DNA of 64,000 nt from Omphiscola glabra. Its lineage: Eukaryota; Mollusca; Gastropoda; Lymnaeidae. How positions within the stretch are numbered: the stretch's first letter is position 1; each line of letters opens with the position of its first letter. Under the pieces are notes generated by a model, which was not told the DNA's origin, did no database searches, and saw nothing but the letters and a program-made list of their open reading frames with translations. The DNA is taken from contig OZ024796.1 in assembly GCA_964017045.1 (NCBI GenBank), positions 25,979,010-26,043,009 of the forward strand, given 5' to 3'. Shown in pieces: positions 10,545 through 22,729 of this stretch. The translations under genes were made by a program, and so were the position numbers.

Positions 10545-11980
10545 ACTCCAGTTTCAATGTTTAAACAAAAATCAAGTTCATTTAAAAATAAAATTCTTTC
10601 ATTCCTTAGTCATCCTCCGTAAATGACGCACAGGCGAAGCTGTAGACTCCGATGTCCGAGAGTTCCTATTGGGAGATAACTACAATAATGGGTGAACACA
10701 ATTTGATCACAGGCTTTTGGAGACCAATCGAATGATCAAAAGTAGCGTGCGTCTAATTGTCTCATCTTAAGTGCAATATGGAACGACAGGTTGAACCCAA
10801 TAAATTCCCAGAAATGTCTGAGCCCCTTAACTCAAACACCGAGAGAGGCCCGACCAACAACCCTGAGTCACGTGTCCCTCTGGGTGTAAGCGATATGAGC
10901 GCACCTAAGCTGTGGCACGTCGTAAAAACCCACGTGATTACCATCAGTGTAATCCTAACGGGCGGCTTATCTTACAGGACGATGACTTGGTCACGGTACT
11001 GCTCATGCTACAAACTCAGCCGTACAGTAGAATTACAAAGTACGTTTGATGTTACACACCCAGCTTTATGATAACATTACACAGTTCTGTTATTGTTGCC
11101 AACTCCAGCTATATGGTAACTGGGCAAACATGTTGCAACAGACCCTCGCTCCTCGAGCCGTGACTCCAAGGTTGCGCATCACTGCCACAGACAATATTTC
11201 AGTGATTGACTACAAGGGGACAAAATGCTCCTCATGTTATAGACTGTGTGTTGACCTAGTTTTTGTTCGTAACTAGCCGTCCAACCTTAACCTCTCTTTT
11301 TTGTATATTGACATCACCGATTAACTGTGTAGCGCTTTACAATTTCTCACACATCCCTTGATTGTGAAAAGGCTGTTTACGTTCTAATTTGTTCTAAAGA
11401 ATGCTTTAGGGGTTTGCTAATTCTAGAATTTCTTTTCTGAATTCTGGATAGTTCTAACTCATTCCTAACTCAATCCGGCAGTTTTCACGGACGGAAGATA
11501 TTTTCTAGATTTCCTAGACACGAGCCATATTACGAGACTTAATATACTTAATTTAGTCTTATAAGATGTGTGTATGTCTATAGCAATCTTTGTATCTTTA
11601 AAAGAGTATACCTTTTCCTTGCTGTACTGTAAGTTTATACAGTTTTCATTTTTAATAATTTCTATAAATTAAATTTTTGTATATATATATATTTAATACA
11701 TATTTAATAGTATACTTAAATTGAATATTGTTAATATCACTAGCTTTGGTATCGTTTTTCTTTGAATACTGGCTTTCAGTCCTTTGTTTCGTATTCTTCA
11801 TTTAACGAGCCAAATCTTAAAACAGATTACATTTGCAAAACCATATCAAGGTATGTAACAGCGCCATTAAAATGCGGATACATTTTCAGAATATTTGGGT
11901 ATATAATGCTTTGTATAAAAATTAAGGGCCTAACGAGTATATAAACTGCCCATCCCTGCCCATAGCTCTCCTTATGTCCC
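10545..11980. other. unique sequence, no gene recognised
   Basis: Several modest open frames overlap here (10757-11071, 11046-11276, 11762-11944). None shows a domain or splice phase I can defend. The 11.5-11.9 kb part is very AT-rich. Confidence 0.35.
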
Positions 11981-11984
11981 ACCA

Positions 11985-12249
11985 CAAAGCAATTTAATGC
12001 CCCATCACACGGCCATATAATGCCCCATCACACAGCCATATAACGCCCCTTCACAAAGCCATGTAATGCCCAATCACACAGCCATATAATGCCCCTTCAC
12101 GCAGTCATATAACGCCCCGTCACACAGCCATATAATGCCCCTTCACGCACTCATATGATGCCCCGTCACACAGTCATATAATGCCCCGTCACACAGCCAT
12201 ATAATACCCCTTCACACAGTCATATAATGCCCCGTCACACAGCCATATA
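11985..12249. repeat. 23-bp minisatellite
   Basis: About eleven copies of CACACAGCCATATAATGCCCCGT, with variants cacgcagtcat and cttcac. It is unrelated to the 23-bp array at 3.3-5.7 kb. Confidence 0.92.
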
Positions 12250-12491
12250 ACCAGATATTTCTAAAGACACCACAATGCGTCTGACTTCACAGCCCTGTAC
12301 GTGGCTTACAGCATGTGATGCCTACGCCACAAATGTGTCTTCCTATACAAAGACAAAGCACACAACAAATAGAATAAAAACACCAGAACAGTGGCTTCAT
12401 TCGATTGTCTGCCATCAGACAAGCGCAAAGGTCATTGACTGAAGGCAAAAATTTCTTAAAGCACGAAAAGATATTTGACGAAGTTGTAAAC

Positions 12492-12850
12492 CAGGGGTGG
12501 GCAAACTTTTTGTTCGGAGGGCCACATTGATAACTGTAAGGCTATTTGGGGGGGGGGGGGGGGGGTGCGCAGGTATATTATGTCCAATTTTTACATGTCG
12601 ATAAACATTTCTCTATATTAAAATCGGTAAATTCGCATTTTAGCATTACATGGCAACAGTAAAAGACTGTTAATAAAAAAATATAAAATTAGAAAGAAAT
12701 TTGATCACAAATGTTTAAACAATCATAACAGTACATGGAATTCTTTAAAATTCAACAAAATAACTTTAAAACAAAGTAGTTTTCAAACAATCTAAATGCC
12801 TCCGATGGCCGCATAATATCAGTTGCCGGGCCGTGGTTTTCCCACACCTG
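12492..12850. mobile_element. non-autonomous hAT element with perfect 8-bp target duplication
   Basis: It begins CAGGGGTGGGCAAACTTT and ends with the inverse of CAGGTGTGGGAAAACCAC. It is flanked on both sides by ttgtaaac (12484-12491 and 12851-12858), a perfect 8-bp direct repeat with TA at positions 4-5. The 359-bp body contains a long G-run near 12549-12566 and no transposase remnant. Confidence 0.92.
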
Positions 12851-12902
12851 TTGTAAACGATGGCCAAAAACTTGCAATCACTTTAATATTTGCGTCAAGA
12901 TC

Positions 12903-13130
12903 AATCAGAGTAGGACGTATGAGATCAGAGTAGGACGTATAAGATCAGAGTAGGACGTACAAGATCAGAGTAGGACGTATAAGATCAGAGTAGGACGTAT
13001 AAGATCAGAGTAAGACGTATGAGATCAGAGTAGGACGTATGAGATCAGAGTAGGACGTATGAGATCAGAGTAGGACGTATGAGACCAGAGTAGGACGTAT
13101 GAGATCAGAGTAGGACGTATGAGACCAGAG
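12903..13130. repeat. 20-bp minisatellite
   Basis: About eleven copies of AGATCAGAGTAGGACGTATG, with a few tataag and gagacc variants. The bases just right of the array (gagaatgggtattagaac) resemble a segment at about 14140, where one copy of this unit reappears inside the 32-bp array. Confidence 0.94.
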
Positions 13131-13139
13131 AATGGGTAT

Positions 13140-13810
13140 TAGAACTGAATAGAATGAAGAATACGCAGAAGGCTTTAAAAACGATATGTGGTTCTAAACG
13201 TATGATCTAATCCCGTGATTCCAACGTTTTTGACACTCGAAGCCCTTTTAGAAGCAATTACTCTGGAAAAAAAAGGGGGGGGGGGTGGTCATTTACGCTT
13301 TCCCTATGTCTTACAATTTAACGTGTTCAGGAGTAGTTTTACAGGAGTGGTTTGGGGCCGGAAGTGACCGCAGAGTCCCCCCGTGAAGTGCACGGCTCTA
13401 CGGAGGACAGGTTGGGAATTACATGAAACCAAACATAATGAGATCCACCCTAAAGCACAAATGTCCTCTCTAACCTGAGATCACGCAATGCAGACAGCAT
13501 CGTCTTTGCGGTCCTTAACGTGGCGCGAAATAGAGAGGACGCCGCTGTACTTTACAACCCAAAACCACATCTTTCAACTTACAACAGCATGAGCGTGAGG
13601 TTTTTTTAAAGGACTGGGCGTTGCCGTTGAAGATCAAAACGAAATAATCGCCCAGAAATAGTTTACACCCCGGCAAGGACAAAGAAGAAGAGCCGTGTTT
13701 TCCTTTGTTTTGTCTGAATGAAAGGGTGAGGGAAGGAAGATGAGCTTTTAAGTAAATGCATGTTGTTCAGTAGGATAACACATTTTTCTGGTAACCCAAC
13801 GCTCCCACGG
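13140..13810. other. unique sequence, no gene recognised
   Basis: Moderate GC with an A-run and G-run near 13267-13286. No coding exon, transposon terminus or RNA gene was identified. Confidence 0.35.
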
Positions 13811-13813
13811 AGA

Positions 13814-14193
13814 GGATACGCTAGGAAGTCAGTGCATAGAATAAAGGATACGCTAGGAAGTCAGTGCATAGAATAAAGGATACGCTAGGAAGTCAGTGCA
13901 TAGAATAAAGGATGCGCTAGGAAGTCAGTGCATAGAATAAAGGATACGCTAGGAAGTCAGTGCATAGAATAAAGGATGCCTTAGAAAGTCAGTGCATAGA
14001 ATAAAGTATGCGTTAGGAAGTCAGTGCATAGAATAAAGTATGCGTTAGGAAGTCAGTGCATAGAATAAAGTATGCGTTAGAAAATCGGTGCATAGAATAA
14101 ATTACGCTTTAGTAAATCAGTGCACAGGACGTATGAGATCAGAGTAAGGGGTATTAGAATAAAGGATTCGTTAGGAAGTCAGTGCATAGAATC
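13814..14193. repeat. 32-bp minisatellite with an embedded foreign unit
   Basis: About eleven copies of a unit starting GGATACGCTAGGAAGTCAGT and ending gcatagaataaa. Near 14127-14156 one stretch reads gacgtatgagatcagagtaagg, which is the 20-bp unit found at 12.9-13.1 kb, before the 32-bp unit resumes. This suggests exchange between the two arrays. Confidence 0.93.
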
Positions 14194-14492
14194 GAATAAT
14201 TTTTGTGAGTGTCAAAGATGACAAAAAAAGGTAATTTCTTTGATACGTGGTGTGGGTTAACTTTTGTTTGATACCATCATCATAGGCACCAAAGAAATTT
14301 ATATTTAAACCCAAGATAACCTGACATGCATTCATGCGTTGTTTTTGCTAAGAACCCTGTTGACCGAGTGAGAGCCCGTTCTGCGTGACTCACGGGACTC
14401 ACCGATGCACAATATACACACTGTGAAATCAGTAGGTACAGTCAAAAGCAGTTGGTCAGCCGCAAAGATCTCAGAGGCGGATCAAAGACTAT

Positions 14493-14878
14493 AGGGGCCG
14501 TCCATATTGTATGTCACGCTATTATTTTGACAATGTTCACCCGCTCCCTTGTCACAATCTGTTATAAATCTCGCATCCAAACACCCCCCCCCCCCCCATG
14601 TTCGTAACCCTTTCTAACTAACAATTGATAAAAATTCAGGACCAATTAAAATTTAACATAAAACACACTTCACTATAAAACTTAGTGACAGAATTCTGAC
14701 AGAATAGCATTTGTCACAATTGAAAATTAAAAATCATTGTAATTGTAAGGTTAAATTTGTATGATAAAAAGAAAACGTGTGACGTCACGCATCATAAATT
14801 CCCCCTCCCCCCGGGTCACAAACTGACACATTTTCGTAGCCCCCCTCCGGGGCGTGATCTACTTTATATACGGCCCCC
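14493..14878. mobile_element. MITE-like element with GGGGCCGT termini
   Basis: The left end reads GGGGCCGTCCATATTGTATG with gtcacgc following. The right end is the inverse of GGGGCCGTATATAAAGTAGA with tcacgcc following. The body (about 385 bp) carries C-runs and GTGACGTCAC at about 14778, but no transposase. Related left ends occur at 42943 and 44729. A target duplication is not clear. Confidence 0.65.
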
Positions 14879-15064
14879 GACCTCACACCGAGTATCTAAA
14901 ACTACATTTTAAAAAGAGGAAGAAATCGTGTTTTTTTTTTTTAAATTCTTTTTTAAACTTACACCTTTATGTCTTTAACTGGTCAAGTTTCTGTCTTTAT
15001 CTGGTCAAGCAGTCGCTCCTAACAAGTAAATTATACTTCTTAACGTAAATAGTCTTAGTCATAA

Positions 15065-15420
15065 TATTAAAGATCTCCATTGGCTTCCGGTGAGTGAGCG
15101 CATTGAACACACAATTCTGTCCCTGACAATAAGCTGTATAGAAGGCTCTGCACCGGAATATCTTAAAGAACTGATTTATAAACATGTATCTTGAAAGAAC
15201 CTGCGGTCTTCAACACAGTCCTTACTGAGAGAGAGTTCCCAGTGCGGACGGACACAGAAGAAAGTGACACGAAGTGCGCGATTTTGAGTCGACAGCGCAA
15301 AAATTATGGAGCAGCTTACCTCTATCAGAGTGCTGTGAGCATGCTAAAGTAGCAAGGATTCAAGCGATACATAAGTATTCAATCAAAAACAAAATAACAA
15401 TATTCAAAGAAATATTTGAT
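15065..15420 (+). pseudogene. LINE reverse-transcriptase C-terminal relic
   Basis: The plus strand reads LHWLPVSERIEHTIL, then GSAPEYLKELI, a stop, then LRSSTQSLL. This matches the conserved 'LHWLPV...RI.FKI...L.G.AP.YL..L...LRSS' block near the C-terminus of many CR1/Jockey-like LINE polyproteins. At least one stop and a frameshift follow before traces of 'kNYGAAYL', corresponding to the usual 'LWNSLP' region. It is a short, broken relic with no element ends recognised. Confidence 0.7.
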
Positions 15421-15822
15421 TTTGTTGCCACTAGAGTTTCTATCCCGGGATCTCGCACGATTTTTTGGTAAAAAAGACTTACCGGGAAATTGGTCCATCA
15501 CGGGAAATCCCGGGTAAACACTTCTAAAATACCGTTTTCTTTGTTCGTTTTTGTTTTCTTTGTTTGTTTTTGTTTTAAATTTCAGCAAGGACCTTTAAAA
15601 TCTAGTTAACTGTGCTGAGTTAGTAAGCTCGGTACCCATTGTACACAGGTTCTCGCGCGTTTTAAAGTCACGAAAACTTCTCTTGGTATGTTTCAGCCGG
15701 CTACGCCCCCCCCTCCCTCCACACACAAACCCCCATAAATCTTTCCGCAGCCCCCATTTGAGGTCACCTCTCATAGGCTGGAAAGCTGTGGTAGCTTTAT
15801 TATCCCAAGACGTTCATATGTC

Positions 15823-15886
15823 AAACTAGTGTGTCAAATTAGTGTGTCAAATTAGTGTTTAAAACTAGTGTGTCAAACTAGTGTGT
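15823..15886. repeat. short 13-bp tandem repeat
   Basis: About five degenerate copies of a tgtgtcaaactag unit. Confidence 0.75.
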
Positions 15887-15889
15887 CGA

Positions 15890-18740
15890 GGTTTTTTAGA
15901 ATAGTTTTTTTTTCAAGACGTTGATACCCAAATTTTTTTTTCCCAACAAACACATTTTTAGCTAGCTATACATTACTATGAATAAAATGTGAAAAATTAA
16001 GCAGCTAGAAGTAAGTGACCCACCTCTCAACTAACCTTAACACTATTTTTTATTCATTAGTGATCAAAAACAATTAAACAACTTGAAAAAAATCAACTCT
16101 TTAATAGTTTTATTTGGCATTTAATATTTAAAGAAAACGTTATTTCCGGTTTCCCGGGAAATGCAAAACGCAAGGAAATGAGAAACCCAAATCTAAGAAA
16201 AAGACGGTGCTCAACTAAAATCATGCCCTACCATTGTCCGGCACGAAAGTAGCAATTTTACCCTTGGACAAACAAAACTGGACAATTTATAATAGTTCTT
16301 AAACAGTAAATTTTTCATCTAACTATAAAATAATGAGATCAAACTGGAGACGTAATTACAGGACCGGCTTAAAATCATCGCGGGCCCTGGGCAAAGTAAT
16401 GCATTGAGCCAGCCCCCCCCCCTCTCCTCCATTCCCCTCTAACCCATTCAATTAATGTTGGGAAAAGCACTTGGGGGCCAATATTGGGCAATGCTTTAGT
16501 ACCACTGTTTCTTAAAAAAAAATCGTTCTTTAAGAAAAGAAGGGCGTCTCTCAGGGCCGACAAAGGCGTAATGACACCAAGGGCCAGTTCTGACTCCGTC
16601 GACAAATAAACATAAATTCATTCCGGTCGAGGCGCCACCCAGAAAATATTTGATAAAATCAAAATTCAGGGGTGCATTTTGTGCTTATCAGAATTAAGTT
16701 TTGCATCAATCGTCCCTCCTTCAGCGAGCAACAGAAGATGAACGCTAGTAAAAATTTAGGTGTCCCTGGACTTGGTTGTGTTTATACACATTCTTTTTTA
16801 AAATTTCTTTCTAGATAGTCATGCTTTATAATTTTGAAAAAAAATTCAAACTTATTATTTACACTACTTCATAAATACATTTTTAAAAGAATATTTCCGT
16901 TCAAGAAAAACAACAAAGGATTGCTAACATAATTATACACGCTTTAAGGGAAAAAAAACAACTAACTACAATAATTTCCTTTTTGCTTTTCTTTAAAACT
17001 TAAATATTGCAAAGTTTTACAGATACACAAAAAAAAAAAAGAAGCTAATACGGTTTTGTAGAAAAGTTCTATAGATTTTTATGACTATTAAAAACTGGTC
17101 AATTAAAAAATAAATTGTATAGAAATGTCACAGTTATGTAAAGTAGGAAGAATACGTAAACTATGCCTTACGCATTTACAGGTATAATATTTTTCTGAAG
17201 TAAGTCGAATCAGCAGAGATTTCCCCAAAAATTCAGTAAACTGAAAGATTTATTTGGAATTTAAAATTACAATGATTTTCTTCAGATATGTTGCTAGTTA
17301 ATGAAATCGTGGCACCTATTGTTAATATCTTTGATTGTGGCACCTATTTATATATCTTTCATTTACTTTTATAACGTTTCAGCCACTACTCTTTCCAAAA
17401 CCCTAGAATTTGTTTTTTTTAATTCACGAATTTTTATAAAGCTAGTACACCACCACCACACTCTCCCCCCATACTCACTAAAAAATGGTTGCCTTGAAAG
17501 AACAAAAACAAACCTGTGCACAAAAAAACGTGTGCACCAACAAATCGTGCACTAAAAACTTGTGCACCAAACACGGTAAACCTACTTCCCACCGCACCTT
17601 TAAATCAAATTAAATATGTCTAAAGATCTTTCAATATTCACTAACACTATGAGTAACTTGATACTCCTTGGAGCGGGAAGTCCCCCCCCTGAGGGGTGAG
17701 GCCCTGGGCAACTTCCCCGTGTGCTCACGACTTAAGATGGTCACTGGACGGTAATCAAGTAACACAATAAGGTTATTGAAATGATCTTGCGCATAACTTA
17801 AACTGGGAATTTTCCCGTGAAACACTAGTCAAGATATTAAGAAACTTGAAGCCCCCGTCCGTGCATCATGATCGAGGAACAATAGGGAGAGTGTAAAAAA
17901 AGGTGTCATTGATAAATCATCATGCACAATCATATTCCCGTAGTTTAAATATCATCGCAGTCTGTTTCTAACTGTGGTGAATGCTGTCAGGGCGAAGCAA
18001 ACAGACACTAGGAATGATCCTAATAAAGTCTTAGGTATATTATTATTTCTTTATTTGGCCAATGAATTATAAACATTTACTTCTTTGAATGGGTGGTTTA
18101 ATTAACAAACAAACAAAAAATATTTAAATCATTCTATGGGCTACGGTCAAATTAAGAAGAAAAACAGAGAAGCTTGCCCGTGGTTGCCGCCTACTTTTAC
18201 CACTTTGGGTTGGTTCCAAAATCATGGTTGTTGTTTCTAAACTCAAGTCCAGTAAGTTAAGTAGGGTTATTTAAAACAGACCCAATAATATAGTTCTTAA
18301 AATAAAACTGATACTTTTGATCTGAATAATTTCTTTCTTCTCTCTATTCACGGTAACGTCATCCGATCCATGTTTACTCAGCCAAACCATGACAACAACA
18401 AATGATATGAAAGCGGAAATGATATGCACCAACCCAATATACTCTTTTCTCCCCGAAAATAGAAAAAATGTGTTTTTTTTTCATATTATACCTAGTTTTC
18501 ATATGGACAGTACATACAATAGGAAATAATACATTGGCATAGAGATGTCAAATAGAAGTAGTCATTTTTTAAAGCTTCAAATATCCAAACAATGAAGAAA
18601 TAGAAACGTAGTTAATTCGTAAAGTCTGACTTCTGCGCACCAAGGCCAACCATTAATTATGTATGAGGTCTTTTTTTTTTTTGGGGGGGGGGGGGGGGGC
18701 CAAGAGACGAGGGTAATCGCGATGGAACTGCCACTAGCAA
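15890..18740. other. long AT-rich stretch without recognised genes
   Basis: Contains a possible degraded hAT terminus near 16364 (caggaccggcttaaaatca), C- and A-runs, and short A-rich tandem motifs near 17510-17570 (gtgcaccaa). Open frames at 16375-16605, 17301-17555 and 17631-17825 have no recognisable domain. A 17-18 bp G-run precedes the LINE relic at 18.68 kb. Confidence 0.4.
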
Positions 18741-18822
18741 AACTATGAAGCCGGGGCGAGAGTATTTCATGGGGAATCAACTGTGTCACACGCAACGGAT
18801 TTACCCCCCCCCCCCTCCATAC

Positions 18823-19350
18823 AAGAAAATATGGAACGACAAAAATATAGCCCCCAGCACCAAAATCAGGCTGATGCGCTCATTAATCCTCTCCATTTTC
18901 TTATATGCCTGTGAGTCCTGGACATTAACAGCAGAACTTGAAAGGAAAATAAAGGCGATGGAGATGAGATGTTACAGAGGCATTCTTGGCATCTGCTATA
19001 GAGACCACATCACCAATGAGCAAATAAAAGAAAGGATACGTCAGGCTATTGGGCAATACGATGACCTCCTGACGTCTGTTAAAAAGCTCAAACTTGAGTG
19101 GTATGGTCACGTGACCAGAAAACAAGGGCTCGCCAAATAGATCTTGCAGGGCACTACTAGAGGAGGAAGAAGAAGAGGAAGACAAAGAAAAAGATGGGAA
19201 GATCATATAAAAGAATGGACTGGATTACAACTAGGCAATGCTATGCGTAGGGCAGAAGACCGAGAGGAATGGAGAAGAATAGTGTACATGTCATCTGTGG
19301 CACCCCAACGGTCGAAGGACTACGGGACCTAGTGATGATGATGATGATGA
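18823..19350 (+). pseudogene. 3' end of an RTE-like non-LTR retrotransposon
   Basis: The plus frame reads IWNDKNIAPSTKIRLMRSL, then FLYACESWTLTAELERKI, MEMRCYRGIL, HITNEQIKERI, KLEWYGHVTRK, then after one in-frame TAG (19138-19140) ILQGTTRGGRRRGRQRKRWE and EWTGLQLGNAMRRAEDREEW. This is the C-terminal segment of a common metazoan LINE reverse transcriptase. It is 5'-truncated, as usual for LINE copies. The reading frame is otherwise intact for about 165 codons. A very short 3' UTR ends in a (GAT)n tail at 19333-19350, which favours an RTE-type element. Confidence 0.85.
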
Positions 19351-19354
19351 TACA

Positions 19355-20550
19355 AGGGAGCGTTTAATGGCCGATACTGCTTAGCACCGATAGAGCAATG
19401 GGAGTCACCGGAAATTCGTTAGAAGCCTTTTAAGAATATTATTTTGAATATCGCTATACTCTGACTTCAGCATATCGTTCTGTTCCTTGACACGAATGGA
19501 GTTTTAAAAAAAACAACAACAAAAGAAATCTTATATTAGTATAAAAGAAGCGAACAGTTAGTGGTTTGTGTGTGTGGAAACAAAAGAGAGGGGGGGGGGG
19601 GGTTAGTAATTTCATACTTTGTTTTCCCTTTTAGAATCGTTCATTTCTTGAACATTTTTAAAACAGTTAACGGGACAGATCAACAAACGACCACCCTGAA
19701 AATAACGCGTTGAAAATACGTTCAGCACAGGGTCAACTGGCTGAAATTCAACATTTTCTACAAGAGTTTAACTCATATCACGAATGGCATTAAACAAATT
19801 ATGTTCTTTTATATGTATTTAATACAACTTTTAAAATATTCAACGTATGTCTCTTCAACGCTTCCAGACATCTCTAATTGCCCACGTCACTCAAATTTTG
19901 AAATAATTATTATAAATAAAATGCTTGTTTAACGTCTGGTGCTGTAATTAATTATCAAAGCCTTCTCTCCCACGGTGTTCTGTATCCGAAGGAGTCTTTC
20001 TGTGGCCGAATGAGTCTGTCTGTGGAACTTATTTCTAGATTAACATTATTCATGACCTCGAGACGACCATCTTTCAACCATCGTCTTATGACAGTAATGG
20101 TAGAATGAAACTAAGGAGCCATCCCAATCGCCCCATCCCAGACACCCACCACCCACCTCCGTTTTCTGTCGGGCCATGAATAAATCGCTTGAAGGCCACA
20201 TTCGCCAGGACAACTAGGTATCCAGTTCTCCTTAATGGGACACAACTCACGTGATCACTCGGACATCTACCCATCTAGTTCTTTTCGAGGGACATAACTC
20301 AATGGTCAATCAGCTTGGACATCTATGTATAAATTGAAGTAGGTAGTAAGTGAACTTGACTCTTGACTATCAATTGTTACACGTTAAATATAAACTATAC
20401 GAACAACAATAGTCACCACCAAAAAAAAAAAAAAAAGCAAAAAACCCCAACAAACAACATTTCATCTCACCAGCCAAATTCATTAAAACAAATTAAAATA
20501 AAAATAAAATATGGTGGCTATCAGCCAACTCTCATAAACCAGATATCTAA
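19355..20550. other. unique sequence, no gene recognised
   Basis: AT-rich with a G-run near 19591-19602. No splice-consistent exon or terminal repeat was identified. Confidence 0.35.
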
Positions 20551-20552
20551 CT

Positions 20553-20713
20553 CAGTGTTACTCAACATGGTGGTCCACAGCCCAGAAGGAATCCACATGC
20601 TCTCAGTCACCGCTCTGGTAACAACTGTCAATACTCTTAGGGCAAATGTCCCTGCATACACAAATGAATTTATTCCCGTCGGACTTCCTTATTAAGAAGT
20701 TTGAGAAGCACTG
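20553..20713. mobile_element. short hAT MITE with perfect 8-bp target duplication
   Basis: It starts CAGTGTTACTCAACATG and ends with the inverse of CAGTGCTTCTCAAACTT. It is flanked by atctaact at 20545-20552 and 20714-20721, a perfect 8-bp duplication with TA at positions 4-5. The length is 161 bp with no coding capacity. Confidence 0.9.
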
Positions 20714-21124
20714 ATCTAACTAGTGCCGAACGTGAATGTTCCCGAAGTCCAGGTCACTGCACTGCGAACACTTGTAGCAATGTCTTCTGACCCCAGTGTT
20801 TATGCTACATAAATATCGTGCTGGTAATATAGTAGGTTCCGAGACAACAAATATCATAATTTTCACATTCTAATTTTATTTTGGAAAGACATTTTTTAAA
20901 AATATTTCTTATCGGCCAGAATATCTATAATATCATCAGATGTGAACGACCCATCGAACACAGTGTCAAATGAGCCAAGCATCAGGACACGAACCAACGG
21001 CCTGGGGTTTATCGGCCAATTGAATACGAGTCGATAGGTCAGTGGACACAGCTAGACAGAGGGTCCCACCAAAAACAACGGACCGTGAAATTATCCGACA
21101 GGAAGACAAACAAGAACGTGCAAA

Positions 21125-21575
21125 TGTTCTGGAAGTTAATGAACGCACTGCTCAAGAGCAAGGATGTGTGAACGTTTGAATGAGATGAGCGCCAAATCTT
21201 GAGCGTAGAGGCGGTTCTGGAAGTAAATGAACGCACTGCTCAAGAAAAAGGATGGGAGCACGTATGAATGTGATGCGCGTCACATCTTGAGCCGAGAGGC
21301 GGTTCTGGAAGTTAATGAACGCACTGCTCAGGAGCAAGGATAGGTGCACGTTTGAATGTGATGCGCGTCACATCTTGAGCTGAGAGGCGGTTCTGGAAGT
21401 TAATGAACGCACTGCTCAGGAGCAAGGATGGGTCCACGTTTGAATGTGATGCGCGTCACATCTTGAGCTGAGAGGCGGTTCTGGAAGTTAATGAACGCAC
21501 TGCTCAGGAGCAAGGATGGGTGCACGTTTCAATGCGATGAGCGTCACATCTTGAGCTGAGAGGCGGTTGGGGCCA
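21125..21575. repeat. 88-bp tandem repeat, five copies, with hairpin core
   Basis: The anchor 'ggttctggaagttaatg' recurs at 21213, 21301, 21389 and 21477, with a diverged first copy at about 21125. Copies contain ATGTGATGCGCGTCACAT, whose 6-bp arms flank the self-complementary TGCGCG. Minus-strand open frames crossing the array follow from the repeat and are not considered genes. Confidence 0.9.
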
Positions 21576-21929
21576 GTGTTCTGATTTCAATGTACTTACA
21601 GCAAAGTTTGTCATGGCCATGTGTGTCTGTAACGCTACGTTTAAGGAAGTGCACGCAGAGTGAAATTAAAATGGGATGTGAGTCCCCAAATAGGTAATAA
21701 AAGTGTTTTATTGTGTCAAGTGAGCACAGTTTTTTCTAACACTAAAATATTGTTTCGTAAGGCGTATATGTAAATATTTAACTCCGCCAAGGCCGTTACC
21801 AAGCTCGGGTGCAAAAAGCAAAAGTAGTAGGGTTGGTGTGAGGCCAGCTACCTCACCCGTAAAAACAAATTGCTACAGAAACATCAACAAGAAAAAAAAC
21901 AACAAAATTTCATCCCTGAGAAGAGAGGG

Positions 21930-22195
21930 CTCTTCTTCTTCAAGAGGAGCTATGAAGCCTTACGGCCAAACCCAGGCTATACTGGAAGCCTCAAAGCCAA
22001 AGACTAAGGACGAAAAAAGAAAGAGAGGAAGGCCAAAGAATACATGGAGACACCAGCTAGAGGCAGACACGCAAACCATGGGATGCACTTAGAAGCAAAT
22101 GGAAAGGCAAGCACAGGACCGTTATGGATGGAAAATTCGTGTGGACAGCCTTTGTCCCAGACGGGGTAAAAAGGCATACGAAGAAGATGAAGAAT
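21930..22195 (+). pseudogene. C-terminal fragment of a second RTE-like LINE
   Basis: The plus frame reads RGRPKNTWRHQLEADTQTMG, CT, stop (TAG at 22090-22092), then KQMERQAQDRYGWKIRVDSL and CPRRGKK. Related LINE proteins normally read '..GYTWKQLERLAQDR', so the stop replaces a tryptophan codon (TGG to TAG). The sequence after the stop stays in the same frame. Only the last 80 or so codons are present. Confidence 0.8.
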
Positions 22196-22470
22196 ATGTA
22201 AATATTTAGCAGTGTTTTCGACAGTTCAACAATGGTCTTTAAGTTATGCTCAGAATCGTAGAAAGGTACTTATTTTTGTTCATTTTACTTTTGGGACGAT
22301 TTGTTTTTGTTTTTGTCTTTTGTGTTATTTCGAAGTTTTCACAAAAAGGAGGTAATATAAACAATCACGAAGACTGGGTAGGTTTATGTGTGTGTGTGGG
22401 GGGGGGGGGGGGTGCGATAAATATAAATAAAATTTGAAGACAAATAATCAATGGCATTATATTGTTAAAT

Positions 22471-22725
22471 TGACAATTGGTCTATAGTCCTCAGCGTGAC
22501 AGTTGGTCTATAGTCCTCAGCGTGACAGTTGGTCTATAGTCCTCAGCGTGACAGTTGGTCTATAGTCCTCAGCTTGGCAGTTGGTCTAGTCCTCAGCGTG
22601 ACAGTTGGTCTATAGTCCTCAGCGTGGCAGTTGGTCTATAGTCCTCAGCGTGACAGTTGGTCTATAGTCCTCAGCGTGGCAGTTGGTCTAGTCCTCAGCG
22701 TGGCAGTTGGTCTATAGTCCTCAGC
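22471..22725. repeat. 26-bp minisatellite
   Basis: About ten copies of ACAGTTGGTCTATAGTCCTC followed by agcgtg. Some copies carry a 4-bp deletion (ggtctagtcc) or ggcag in place of gacag. Confidence 0.94.
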
Positions 22726-22729
22726 AGAT

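Noticed and set aside
10137..10622. 161-residue plus-strand open frame with 15-residue repeats
   Set aside because: The length comes from a 45-bp tandem repeat; copies differ by amino-acid-changing substitutions and both minus-strand frames are open as well.
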